Positions 1-7,373 of a stretch of 64,000 bases of DNA are shown one piece after another. The notes under the pieces are model-generated. The model saw only the letters and a list, made by a program, of their open reading frames with translations. It was not told where the DNA came from and did not search any database. The translations under genes were made by a program, and so were the position numbers. Position 1 is the first letter of the stretch; each line of letters opens with the position of its first letter. This DNA comes from Kushneria pakistanensis. Its GTDB lineage: Bacteria; Pseudomonadota; Gammaproteobacteria; Pseudomonadales; Halomonadaceae. The DNA lies in assembly GCF_014652795.1 (NCBI RefSeq), contig NZ_BMZM01000003.1, positions 558,001-622,000 of the forward strand. The letters are read 5' to 3'.

Positions 1-323
1 GAGAAGGTAGCGCTGTCGGTTTCCACCATTTCGACGGTAGCGCTCATGCGCTCGCCCAGATGCGCGTTGATCACTGCCAGCAGGGCTCTGGAAAGCGCAA
101 GACGCTGTTCCTGCGACCGTCCGGTAAACAGGCGCATCTGCAGCGACGCAAAGGGCTTTCGCTCGCCACCCTGACGGGGGTTGGAGATTGCCAGCGCAGC
201 AGCCTTGATCGTATGCGCCTCGAAAAGACCGGAATCCAGCGCGCATTGATGAAGGGCATCCATTAGTGGGTCGAGAATGTCATCGCTCAGCTCGCGCGGA
301 TGATGAAAAAGCAGTGTGGGCAT
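1..323 (-). CDS. 5-carboxymethyl-2-hydroxymuconate isomerase family protein (3' end cut by window)
   Basis: The minus strand reads without a stop from an ATG at 321-323 to the window edge, giving about 107 residues; the C-terminus lies outside. The protein begins Met-Pro-Thr-Leu, and Pro directly after Met is the catalytic N-terminal proline of the tautomerase superfamily. The later run (NAHLGERMSATVEMVE) resembles CHMI-type isomerases of homoprotocatechuate degradation. No other aromatic catabolism gene is visible here, so the true substrate is uncertain. It could equally be a stand-alone tautomerase. Confidence 0.72.
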   Translation of the reverse strand, partial: MPTLLFHHPRELSDDILDPLMDALHQCALDSGLFEAHTIKAAALAISNPRQGGERKPFASLQMRLFTGRSQEQRLALSRALLAVINAHLGERMSATVEMVETDSATF

Positions 324-364
324 ACCGGTGCCTCGTCATGAAGGTCTTTCAGCCATGCGGCCTG

Positions 365-835
365 TCAGCCATAAGCGCGCTGATGGGCCTTCTTGCGTTT
401 GAGATAATCCTCGTCTTCGCGCACCTGTTTCCAGATTTTTTCAAAGATGGCTGCCGATTCGGCCTTCTCCTCATCAATCTGGCGTTCGCGAATCTCGCCA
501 TTTTTATCGTATTTGCGCCCCCCGGGATAGTTGGCATAGCGCTTGGCGCGGGTGTGGCCCATCTGGATGAACTTGCGTGCCATGTCCATGCCGACAAAGT
601 CGTCACGCTTTCGGTAGTCTTCAAACATCTCCAGCAGCTTTTGCGACGAGGCCCGGGCATCGTCCGGCGTCTTGAAGCGCCAGTGGGGCAGCAGCTCGCC
701 CTTGTAGGGTTCAACGGTCAGCACCCCCTGTTCACCGCGGCCCACGCGATAGTGCTCAGGGTGCTTTCGACAGTCGGGCTTGTCGCCGTCCTCCTGTTGT
801 GGCTGACCGGTCAGGGCCTCCCTGGACTTGCTCAT
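365..835 (-). CDS. DUF4385 family protein
   Basis: This 156-residue soluble protein has no signal peptide or membrane segment. It carries the conserved core I recognise from the DUF4385 family: RKHPEHYRVGRGEQGVL, then LLPHWRFKT, then DDFVGMDMARKFIQMGHTRA, followed by a charged C-terminal helix. The family has no known function. It lies 41 bases downstream of the tautomerase-like gene's start, but that gene is transcribed away on the same strand, so the two could share a transcript with this one first. The ATG at 833-835 is preceded on the minus strand by a GGAT-type ribosome site. Confidence 0.85.
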   Translation of the reverse strand: MSKSREALTGQPQQEDGDKPDCRKHPEHYRVGRGEQGVLTVEPYKGELLPHWRFKTPDDARASSQKLLEMFEDYRKRDDFVGMDMARKFIQMGHTRAKRYANYPGGRKYDKNGEIRERQIDEEKAESAAIFEKIWKQVREDEDYLKRKKAHQRAYG

Positions 836-913
836 TGATCCATCCTGTCATCCGTTGACGCTGTTCTGCCGTCTGTCCATGAACCCATGCTGAAATACCG
901 GGACGTTCACTGT

Positions 914-937
914 GCCCGGCAGTAGTCAATGCCGGGC
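914..937. repeat. Perfect inverted repeat upstream of the lytic transglycosylase
   Basis: GCCCGGCA at 914-921 and TGCCGGGC at 930-937 form an 8-bp stem with an 8-base loop, 45 bases before the transglycosylase start. A CCGGG at 898-902 could pair instead with CCCGG at 915-919, so two mutually exclusive hairpins are possible. There is no T-run, so it is not a standard terminator. Confidence 0.6.
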
Positions 938-981
938 CTTATCAGCCATGATAGTTCAGCTCAACAGACAGGAAAGCGGTA

Positions 982-2373
982 ATGCCATCACAATTTCAGG
1001 GAAGACAATTGCCACGCCGACACGCTGCGATGTCGGCCGCGCGGGCTCGCACGCTGATGCTGACGCTGTTGCTGAGCGGCGGCGCCATGCAGGGCTGTCA
1101 GGCCGGTGCAGCACCGTCACCGCAGTCGCCTTCATCCTCGCCGGCGCAGACGACGGCTGCCGACGCCGGCAAGGCACAGGGCGCCAGCGATGCCAAAGCG
1201 GCCACGACAGCGCCTGCGTCGGCAAATCCGGACGATCAGACGCCCGCCGAGCGTGAGTCGTTTGATCAGTGGGTCAGCGAGTTTCGCCGGAAGGCACAGG
1301 CAGAAGGCATTACGCCGGCCACCCTGGACAAGGCGCTGGCAGACGTGCGCTATCAGCCGCGCATCATCGAGCTGGATCGCTCGCAGCCGGAGTTTACCCG
1401 GGCCATATGGGAGTATCTGGATGGCGCGGTATCCTCAACGCGCATTGACAATGGGCGCAGAAAGCTGGCCGAGCATCGCAGCGCTGCCGACCAGGCGCAG
1501 GCGCAATATGGCGTGCCGGGCTCGGTCATCACGGCCATATGGGGCATCGAGAGCAACTACGGCAGCAACTTCGGCAGCTTCTCGACCATCGATGCCTTTG
1601 CCACGCTTGGCTATGAAGGGCGGCGTCATGCCTTTGCTCAGGAGCAGCTGATCGCGGCGCTTCGCATCATCCAGGAAGGCGATATTGATCGCGAGCATAT
1701 GCTGGGGTCCTGGGCCGGCGCCATGGGTCACACCCAGTTCATTCCCACCAGTTTTCTGGCCTACGCCGTGGATGGTGACAATGACGGGAAGCGCGATATC
1801 TGGGGCAGCATCCCTGATGTGATGGCCTCTACCGCCAACTATCTGGCCAAAAATGGCTGGCAGCGCGGTCAGCCCTGGGGTGTGGAAGTGACCCTTCCCG
1901 AAAACTTTGACTACACCCGCACCGAGCTTGCCACGCGTCAGTCCACGCAGACCTGGCAGTCGCAGGGTGTTCGCGCCATGCAGGGTCAGACGCTGCCGAA
2001 TTTCGATCAGGCCTCGGTCATTGCCCCGGCCGGTGCACAGGGGCCTGCCTTTCTGGTCGGTCCCAATTTTCGCGTCATCATGCGTTACAACAACGCTACC
2101 AGCTACGCCCTTGCCGTGGCGCTTCTCTCGCAGCGCATCGACGGCGGGCCGGGCGTGCAGGGTGACTGGCCGCGTGATCTGAAACCGCTGTCACGCTCAC
2201 AGACCAAAGAGATGCAGACCCTTTTGAACCAGAAGGGTTTTGGCACCGGTACGCCGGACGGCATCATGGGCCCCAACACCCGGGATGGGCTGCGGGCATG
2301 GCAGCGCAGCGTCGGTAAAACGCCGGACGGCTTTCCCAGCAGCAGCGTGCTGGAGTCGCTGCGTTCGTCGTGA
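982..2373 (+). CDS. Lytic murein transglycosylase, MltB family, with C-terminal peptidoglycan-binding domain
   Basis: The 463-residue protein cleaves peptidoglycan glycan strands to form 1,6-anhydromuramic ends. It has a basic N-terminus, a hydrophobic stretch and a cysteine at about residue 39 (AMQGC), so it may be a lipoprotein, although the lipobox is imperfect. A Ser/Ala/Pro-rich linker to about residue 85 follows. The SLT_2/MltB domain contains the catalytic glutamate in GIESNYG and the AMGHTQFIPTSF block. The last 70 residues form a PG_binding_1 domain (LLNQKGFGTGTPDGIMGPNTRDGLRAWQ is its core). AGGAAAG lies about 6 bases before the ATG. Its longer-than-usual N-terminal tail suggests a membrane tether. 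It appears to be transcribed alone. Confidence 0.9.
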   Translation: MPSQFQGRQLPRRHAAMSAARARTLMLTLLLSGGAMQGCQAGAAPSPQSPSSSPAQTTAADAGKAQGASDAKAATTAPASANPDDQTPAERESFDQWVSEFRRKAQAEGITPATLDKALADVRYQPRIIELDRSQPEFTRAIWEYLDGAVSSTRIDNGRRKLAEHRSAADQAQAQYGVPGSVITAIWGIESNYGSNFGSFSTIDAFATLGYEGRRHAFAQEQLIAALRIIQEGDIDREHMLGSWAGAMGHTQFIPTSFLAYAVDGDNDGKRDIWGSIPDVMASTANYLAKNGWQRGQPWGVEVTLPENFDYTRTELATRQSTQTWQSQGVRAMQGQTLPNFDQASVIAPAGAQGPAFLVGPNFRVIMRYNNATSYALAVALLSQRIDGGPGVQGDWPRDLKPLSRSQTKEMQTLLNQKGFGTGTPDGIMGPNTRDGLRAWQRSVGKTPDGFPSSSVLESLRSS

Positions 2374-2401
2374 CAACACCGGGCAGGGGAAGACAAAAGT
2401 C

Positions 2402-2430
2402 GGTGTGGTGATTCATCACACCTTGAAGTT
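2402..2430 (+). terminator. Weak terminator-like hairpin after the transglycosylase gene
   Basis: GGTGTGGTG (2402-2410), loop ATT, CATCACACC (2414-2422) make a 9-bp stem with one G-T pair. It is followed by TTGAAGTTT rather than a clean T-run, so it may be inefficient. Confidence 0.4.
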
Positions 2431-2489
2431 TCCCCAGCCCATGATCGACTAGGCTTGTCAGTGAAGGGATTCAATTATCAGCAGGGACC

Positions 2490-2521
2490 GCCGTGTAACA
2501 GTGTCGTGCTGTTACTGCGGC
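2490..2521 (+). promoter_or_regulatory. Leader hairpin before the M4 protease gene
   Basis: GCCGTGTAACAG (2490-2501) pairs with CTGTTACTGCGGC (2509-2521) with one bulged T and a 7-base loop TGTCGTG. It ends 19 bases before the start codon and 8 bases before the GGAGAG ribosome site at 2530-2535, so it probably lies in the 5' untranslated region. Its role is unknown. Confidence 0.5.
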
Positions 2522-2540
2522 AGACAGTCGGAGAGTCATC

Positions 2541-3584
2541 ATGAAGGCGACGCGCAACAATCCTTACGGAGTCATTCCTCCTCATCTTCTCAATTACCTG
2601 ATTGAAAACGGTAACGACCGCCATCGCCGTTGCGCGTTGAATACCCTGTCACTGGATGCCCGTTTCAGAGCCCGTACCGAGCGGCATACGGCGCCGACCG
2701 ATGCTCGCCGTGGCCAGCAGGGAGAGCCACTGCGCTATATCTTTGATGCCGGTAATACCATGGAGCTGCCGGGGCGTCAGGTGCGCCGTGAAGGCCAGCA
2801 TGAGACCGGCGATGAGGCCGTGGATGAGGCCTACGATGATCTGGGGGCCACCTATCGCTTTTTCTCGGAGGTGTTCGGACGTAACGCCATCGATGATGAA
2901 GGCGGTGCGCTGCTGGGCAGCGTGCATTACGGCGAGGATTACCAGAATGCCTTCTGGAACGGTTACCAGATGGTGTTTGGTGACGGCGATGGCGACATCT
3001 TTCTCTCCTTCACAAAAGCGCTTGATGTCGTGGCCCATGAGCTGATGCATGGCATTACCGAGCGCGAGGCGGGGCTTGTCTATTACAACCAGCCCGGCGC
3101 GCTGAACGAGTCCATCTCGGACGTCTTTGGCGTGATGGTCGCCCAGTATGACGCTGGTCAGACGGTTGAAGAAGCTGACTGGTCGATCGGTCGGGCGCTG
3201 CTGGCACCAGGTATCAACGGCACCGGACTTCGCTCGATGTCCGAGCCGGGCACGGCCTACGACGATCCGCTGCTGGGACGCGATCCGCAGCCTGGCCACA
3301 TGCGTGATTTCGTGGAAACCAATGAGGACAGCGGCGGCGTTCATATCAACTCCGGCATTCCCAATCGCGCCTTCTATCTGACGGCCATGGCGCTGGGCGG
3401 CTACAGCTGGGAGCGCGCCGGGCGTGTGTGGTATGCAACGCTTTTGGACCGGCGGCTGGCCAATGATGCCGAGTTCAGTGATTTTGCCCGGCTGACGCTG
3501 GATCATGCTGCGCGCCTTTTCGAAGGCAATGAAGTCCATGACGCTGTTCAACAGGGCTGGCAGGGTGTAGGAGTCAACGTGTGA
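2541..3584 (+). CDS. M4 family metalloprotease, protealysin type
   Basis: The 347-residue zinc endopeptidase is related to thermolysin but lacks a secretion signal, which together with the short N-terminal segment (NPYGVIPPHLL) marks the protealysin group with its short propeptide. The zinc motif HELMH is at residues 166-170 with the third ligand glutamate in GALNESISD. The catalytic histidine lies in GGVHINSGIPN. Members of this group act in the cytoplasm or leave by unusual routes, and some cleave host or cellular proteins. GGAGAG at 2530-2535 sets the start. The stop codon overlaps the next gene, an emfourin-type inhibitor, so the pair is co-translated. Maturation is inferred from the family. 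Confidence 0.9.
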   Translation: MKATRNNPYGVIPPHLLNYLIENGNDRHRRCALNTLSLDARFRARTERHTAPTDARRGQQGEPLRYIFDAGNTMELPGRQVRREGQHETGDEAVDEAYDDLGATYRFFSEVFGRNAIDDEGGALLGSVHYGEDYQNAFWNGYQMVFGDGDGDIFLSFTKALDVVAHELMHGITEREAGLVYYNQPGALNESISDVFGVMVAQYDAGQTVEEADWSIGRALLAPGINGTGLRSMSEPGTAYDDPLLGRDPQPGHMRDFVETNEDSGGVHINSGIPNRAFYLTAMALGGYSWERAGRVWYATLLDRRLANDAEFSDFARLTLDHAARLFEGNEVHDAVQQGWQGVGVNV

Positions 3585-3910
3585 GCTATCGACATTCTCT
3601 GGGTGAGCGCGCGCGCGTTCGTGTCGCACGTGAAGGCGGCGTGGCCTATATGCCGGCGCTGGCCCGCCCGCGCGAGATCAATTTTCAGGAGTGCTCGCTG
3701 TCACAGCGCAAGAAGGTCTGTCAGCTGCTCGATGACGCCGAGCAGCTGAAGTGCCCCGGCGATCAGGCAGGGCAGGGTGACCAGCGCTATTTCCGCATCG
3801 TGATCATGCCGGCAGGCAGCGACACCGATGTGATTACTCTGCATGTGCCGGAGCGAAAGGCGCCGAAGCCACTGGTGGCGCTGTGGAAAAACGGCCCCGA
3901 GACGGATTGA
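3581..3910 (+). CDS. Emfourin-type inhibitor of protealysin-like protease
   Basis: This 109-residue protein starts at a GTG inside the stop of the M4 protease (GTGA overlap at 3581-3584), which couples translation. Small proteins at this position, with a basic start, the YMPALARPREI stretch and a C-terminal beta-rich half ending in a tryptophan-containing tail, match the emfourin family that inhibits its neighbouring protealysin. The link is from family and gene order; I see no independent motif that proves inhibition. Making inhibitor and protease together would keep an unsecreted protease in check. The 3' end lies only 4 bases from that of epmB on the opposite strand. Confidence 0.75.
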   Translation: MSYRHSLGERARVRVAREGGVAYMPALARPREINFQECSLSQRKKVCQLLDDAEQLKCPGDQAGQGDQRYFRIVIMPAGSDTDVITLHVPERKAPKPLVALWKNGPETD

Positions 3911-3914
3911 AACG

Positions 3915-4958
3915 CTAGCGTGGCGGTACCTGAAGCGGTGTCTTGGCATCGGCGCCGGGTACCTCGCGCACCAGTCGGGGCAGCAAAAAGCCCGGCAGCT
4001 GGCCTCGAAGGACGTCATGCAGCTGGCAGGCTTCATGATCCGGTACATCAAAATGTGCCGCGCCCGCTACGGGGTCCAGTACATGGAGGTAGTAGGGCAG
4101 AATACCGGCTTCAAAAAGACGCTCGGACAACGCTCTGAGCGTTGCCACATCATCGTTGACGCCGCGCAGCAACACGCTCTGGTTGAGCAGCGTGACGCCC
4201 ACCCCCTTGAGCCGTTCACAGGCATTGATGACACTGTCATCAATTTCATTGGCATGATTGATGTGCAGCACCATCACCTTTTGCAGCCGCGTGTTCGAGA
4301 GCCAGGCCAGCATGGCGTCATCGACCCGGTCGGGGATGACGACCGGCAGGCGGGTATGCAGGCGCAACCGCTTGAGGTGGGAAATGGCGTCGAGCTCACC
4401 GACCAGCCAGGCGAGTCGGCTGTCGCTGGACACCAGCGGGTCGCCTCCTGACAGAATGGCCTCGATCAGCGAATCATCATCGCGCAGGTAGTCCAGCGTT
4501 TCCCCCCACTGCGCGCGGGAGGCGGCGTGATCCTCATAGGGGAAATGACGCCGGAAGCAGTAGCGGCAGTTGATGGCGCAGGCGCTGCTGGTAATCATCA
4601 GAACGCGCGTGGCGTATTTGTGAATCAGCCCGGTCGCGGGGGTATGATCGGCCTCTTCCAGCGGGTCGGTGACATAGCCTGCTACCGCCCGGGTTTCGGC
4701 GTCCAGCGGCAGCACCTGACGCAGCAGCGGATCGTTCGGGTCGTCCCTTTTGATGCGTGACAGATAGGCCTGCGGCACCCGGACCTCAAAGGCCTGATGA
4801 CCGCCTTGCGCGCCCGGCAGCCAGCGCTCGTCCAGGCCAACGGCGGCCAGCAGGGCCTTCGGGTCGCGAATGGCACCGGAAAGCTGTGACTGCCAGCTTC
4901 CCCGGGACGCACTATCGTCGCAGGCGATAGAAGAAGAGATAGTCTGCACAGGCTGCAT
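3915..4958 (-). CDS. epmB: EF-P beta-lysylation protein EpmB (lysine 2,3-aminomutase)
   Basis: EpmB converts (S)-alpha-lysine to (R)-beta-lysine, which EpmA attaches to elongation factor P. The 347-residue protein has the radical SAM cysteines C127-x3-C131-x2-C134 ([13 protein letters not shown]), then the LSGGDPL block, and binds PLP in its family. An upstream in-frame ATG extension to 5042 exists, but the start at 4958 ([10 protein letters not shown]) gives the normal family length and leaves room for a divergent promoter. It lies back to back with efp. Its Fe-S cluster would depend on systems such as the suf operon in this window. Confidence 0.92.
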   Translation of the reverse strand: MQPVQTISSSIACDDSASRGSWQSQLSGAIRDPKALLAAVGLDERWLPGAQGGHQAFEVRVPQAYLSRIKRDDPNDPLLRQVLPLDAETRAVAGYVTDPLEEADHTPATGLIHKYATRVLMITSSACAINCRYCFRRHFPYEDHAASRAQWGETLDYLRDDDSLIEAILSGGDPLVSSDSRLAWLVGELDAISHLKRLRLHTRLPVVIPDRVDDAMLAWLSNTRLQKVMVLHINHANEIDDSVINACERLKGVGVTLLNQSVLLRGVNDDVATLRALSERLFEAGILPYYLHVLDPVAGAAHFDVPDHEACQLHDVLRGQLPGFLLPRLVREVPGADAKTPLQVPPR

Positions 4959-4988
4959 GGTTCGCGTTATCATCGCACACATTCTGAT

Positions 4989-5038
4989 GCTCCGGATTCG
5001 ATGCGGCTGCATGGCACATCGACTCCGGAGCGTTTTGG
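4989..5038 (+). promoter_or_regulatory. Long hairpin between epmB and efp
   Basis: GCTCCGGATTCGATG (4989-5003) and CATCGACTCCGGAGC (5017-5031) pair over 15 positions with one mismatch, around a 13-base loop. GTTTTGG follows. It sits 66 bases before the efp ATG. It may be an attenuator or leader element of efp, a terminator, or a DNA-level dyad in the divergent promoter; the sequence does not decide. Confidence 0.6.
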
Positions 5039-5096
5039 TCATTCACTGTCCCCGCAGCGCCGCGGACTCGGGCGGCTGCGAACACAACGAGGCGTT

Positions 5097-5663
5097 ATGG
5101 CAAGCTATTCTACCAATGAATTCAAGGGCGGTCTGAAAGTGATGCTCGACGGCGATCCCTGCAACATCGTCGAAAACGAGTTCGTCAAGCCCGGCAAGGG
5201 TCAGGCCTTCAACCGCGTCAAGCTGCGCAACCTGATGACCGGTCGTACCTGGGAGCGCACCTTCAAGTCCGGCGAAACGCTGGAAGGCGCCGATGTTCTC
5301 GACATCGACATGGAGTATCTCTACAACGATGGCGAGATGTGGCACTTCATGAAGACCGACGGCTCCTTTGAGCAGTTCGCCGCCGACAAGAAGGCCGTGG
5401 GTGACACTTCCAGGTGGCTCAAGGAGCAGGTGGTTTACACCATTACGCTGTGGAACGATAACCCCATCTCGGTGACCCCGCCCAACTTCATTGAGCTGGA
5501 AGTGGTCGAAACCGATCCGGGCCTCAAGGGCGATACGGCCCAGGGCGGCTCCAAGCCGGCCACCCTGTCGACCGGTGCCATGGTGCGCGTCCCGTTGTTC
5601 ATCAATCAGGGCGAAACGCTCAAGATTGATACCCGCAGCGGTGAGTACGTCAGCCGCGCATAA
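5097..5663 (+). CDS. efp: Elongation factor P
   Basis: EF-P enters the ribosomal E site and relieves stalling at polyproline stretches. The 188-residue length and three-domain beta-barrel pattern are typical. Lysine 34 in KPGKGQAF is the residue that receives beta-lysine from EpmA/EpmB, and both enzymes flank this gene. GAGG lies about 6 bases before the ATG at 5097; an in-frame extension to 5001 would read through the upstream hairpin and is not used. A clear terminator follows at 5682. Confidence 0.97.
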   Translation: MASYSTNEFKGGLKVMLDGDPCNIVENEFVKPGKGQAFNRVKLRNLMTGRTWERTFKSGETLEGADVLDIDMEYLYNDGEMWHFMKTDGSFEQFAADKKAVGDTSRWLKEQVVYTITLWNDNPISVTPPNFIELEVVETDPGLKGDTAQGGSKPATLSTGAMVRVPLFINQGETLKIDTRSGEYVSRA

Positions 5664-5681
5664 GCTGTACCCTGAACTGCT

Positions 5682-5720
5682 GCAAGCGCCGGGCCTCATG
5701 GTCCGGCGCTTGCGTTTTAT
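5682..5720 (+). terminator. Rho-independent terminator after efp
   Basis: An 11-bp perfect stem GCAAGCGCCGG (5682-5692) / CCGGCGCTTGC (5703-5713) with a 10-base loop is followed by GTTTTAT. It lies between efp and epmA, so epmA may get reduced read-through or use its own promoter. Confidence 0.8.
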
Positions 5721-5746
5721 CCCGTCTCACCAATGGATCATCTGCC

Positions 5747-6730
5747 ATGAGTGCTGCTGACTGGCGACCCGGCGCCACCATCGAGGTACTACACGCGCGT
5801 GCGGCCATCATGCGCCGCATCCGTGACTTCTTTCATGCCCGCGACGTGCTTGAGGTGGAAACCCCCGTGCTGGGCCACGCCGGCAGCAGCGATGTGCATC
5901 TGGATTCGCTTTCCTTGAGTGCCCGCACGCCAGCCGGTGATACGCGACTCTGGCTGCAGACCTCGCCCGAGTACCACATGAAACGTCTGCTGGCGGCAGG
6001 TAGTGGCCCCATTTTTCAGCTCTCGCGTGTTTTTCGCGATGGTGAAGCGGGCCGACGCCACAACATCGAATTCACCATGCTGGAGTGGTATCGCCCCGGG
6101 TTTGCCCTTGAAGAACTGATCCAGGAGGTGGCTGATCTGATCGAGACGGTGCTGGCTTCCCCATTGCCACAGGTGCGTCTGCGCCGCTATCGCGAGCTTT
6201 TCACGACGCATTTTTCGGTGGACCCGCTGCAGGAAAGTCCCGAGATGCTGGCGGCACTGCGCGATCATGCCGCTCGTCACGCAGGAGCTGATACGACGTC
6301 GTGGTCGCGCGATGACTGCTGTGATCTTTTGATGTCACTGGTCATCGAACCCACGCTGGGTCGCGACGGTCTGGATGTCGTCGTTGACTATCCGGCGTCT
6401 CAGGCGGCGCTGGCCCGCAAGCGCCGTGACCGCGACGGTACGCTGGTGGCGTCACGTTTTGAGGTCTATCTGGAGGGTATTGAACTGGCCAACGGATTCG
6501 ATGAGCTGACCGATGCCGACGAGCAGCAAGCGCGCTTTGAGAAGGACAACCAGCAGCGTCTTGCGCTTGGCAAACCCTGCATATCTACGGATCAGAAGCT
6601 GATCGATGCCCTGCACTCAGGAATGCCCGCAGGATGTGGTGTCGCCCTGGGAATAGACCGTCTCATCATGCTCGCGCTTGAACGCGAAGATATCGACAGC
6701 GTCATGGCTTTCAGCCTTGAAAAGTGCTGA
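5747..6730 (+). CDS. epmA: Elongation factor P--(R)-beta-lysine ligase EpmA
   Basis: EpmA is a truncated lysyl-tRNA synthetase paralogue that ligates beta-lysine to Lys34 of EF-P. The 327-residue protein consists only of the class II catalytic core and lacks the anticodon-binding domain, as expected. Motif 2 appears in FQLSRVFRDGEAGRRHNIEF and motif 3 in GCGVALGIDRLIMLAL. It lies downstream of efp, with epmB on the other side of efp. No EpmC hydroxylase is present in the window. Confidence 0.93.
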   Translation: MSAADWRPGATIEVLHARAAIMRRIRDFFHARDVLEVETPVLGHAGSSDVHLDSLSLSARTPAGDTRLWLQTSPEYHMKRLLAAGSGPIFQLSRVFRDGEAGRRHNIEFTMLEWYRPGFALEELIQEVADLIETVLASPLPQVRLRRYRELFTTHFSVDPLQESPEMLAALRDHAARHAGADTTSWSRDDCCDLLMSLVIEPTLGRDGLDVVVDYPASQAALARKRRDRDGTLVASRFEVYLEGIELANGFDELTDADEQQARFEKDNQQRLALGKPCISTDQKLIDALHSGMPAGCGVALGIDRLIMLALEREDIDSVMAFSLEKC

Positions 6731-6734
6731 TAGG

Positions 6735-6797
6735 GTCACGCGCCGTGAATTTAATTCAGTTTTACTTCAGAATAGCGCGCCGTGACACTTATTTTTG
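6735..6797 (+). terminator. Possible terminator after epmA
   Basis: GTCACG (6735-6740) and CGTGAC (6781-6786) with adjoining GCGC bases can pair across a 40-base AT-rich loop that holds a small TGAAT/ATTCA dyad. TTATTTTTG follows. The long loop makes this a weak call. Confidence 0.35.
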
Positions 6798-6810
6798 CTT
6801 TCCGTGACCG

Positions 6811-7371
6811 ATGATAACGATGAGAGAACAAGGTATGGACGATCCGAATCGTCAACCGCTGCCCATGGATGGCAAAAAAGGCGGATTGACCAGGCGCCAG
6901 CTGCTGGGCGGGGCGATTACAGGCGCTATCGGACTGGCCGCTGCCCGTCTGTTTACCCTTGATGATTTTATAGCCTTGGCGCAGGCCTCGACACCTGATG
7001 ATGATCTGGTCGAGCGCTTCATGAGCCTTTCCGCGAAGCTGATCCCCCAGTACAACCTTGACCCGGCCATCGGGCGGCGCCTGCTTGATGCGCTGAATCA
7101 GCATTTCGAGGATACGCCCGAGTCGCTGGCATACCTGGCACAGGTGATCGATCAGCCCCAGTCGCAGTGGGATGATGCCCAGCGCAACGCCGCCAAACGA
7201 GTCCTGTATGGCTGGTACACCGGCATCGTGGGAGAGGGCGAAAAGGCCGTGGTGGTCATCTATGAAGATGCCCTGCAGTTTCGCTGCGTCGAAAATGAAT
7301 TGATCGTGCGCAGCTATTGTCCCAACAAGCCCGGTTTCTGGGCAGAAAAACCCACGGCCCGGAGCGCTTGA
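6811..7371 (+). CDS. Dehydrogenase small (gamma) subunit with Tat signal, gluconate 2-dehydrogenase subunit 3 family
   Basis: This 186-residue protein is the small subunit of a three-part membrane dehydrogenase. A twin-arginine signal (LTRRQLLGG, R28-R29) followed by a hydrophobic stretch to about residue 46 predicts folded export. In the family, this subunit carries the flavoprotein, which lacks its own signal, across the membrane. ATG codons at 6811, 6820 and 6835 are all in frame; the GAGAGA at 6822-6827 favours 6835, so the start is uncertain. The stop lies 2 bases before the flavoprotein start. Confidence 0.85.
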   Translation: MITMREQGMDDPNRQPLPMDGKKGGLTRRQLLGGAITGAIGLAAARLFTLDDFIALAQASTPDDDLVERFMSLSAKLIPQYNLDPAIGRRLLDALNQHFEDTPESLAYLAQVIDQPQSQWDDAQRNAAKRVLYGWYTGIVGEGEKAVVVIYEDALQFRCVENELIVRSYCPNKPGFWAEKPTARSA

Positions 7372-7373
7372 CC

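Noticed and set aside
60-266. Short frames on both strands near the left edge
   Set aside because: They are out of frame with the tautomerase-family gene on the minus strand that runs off the window.
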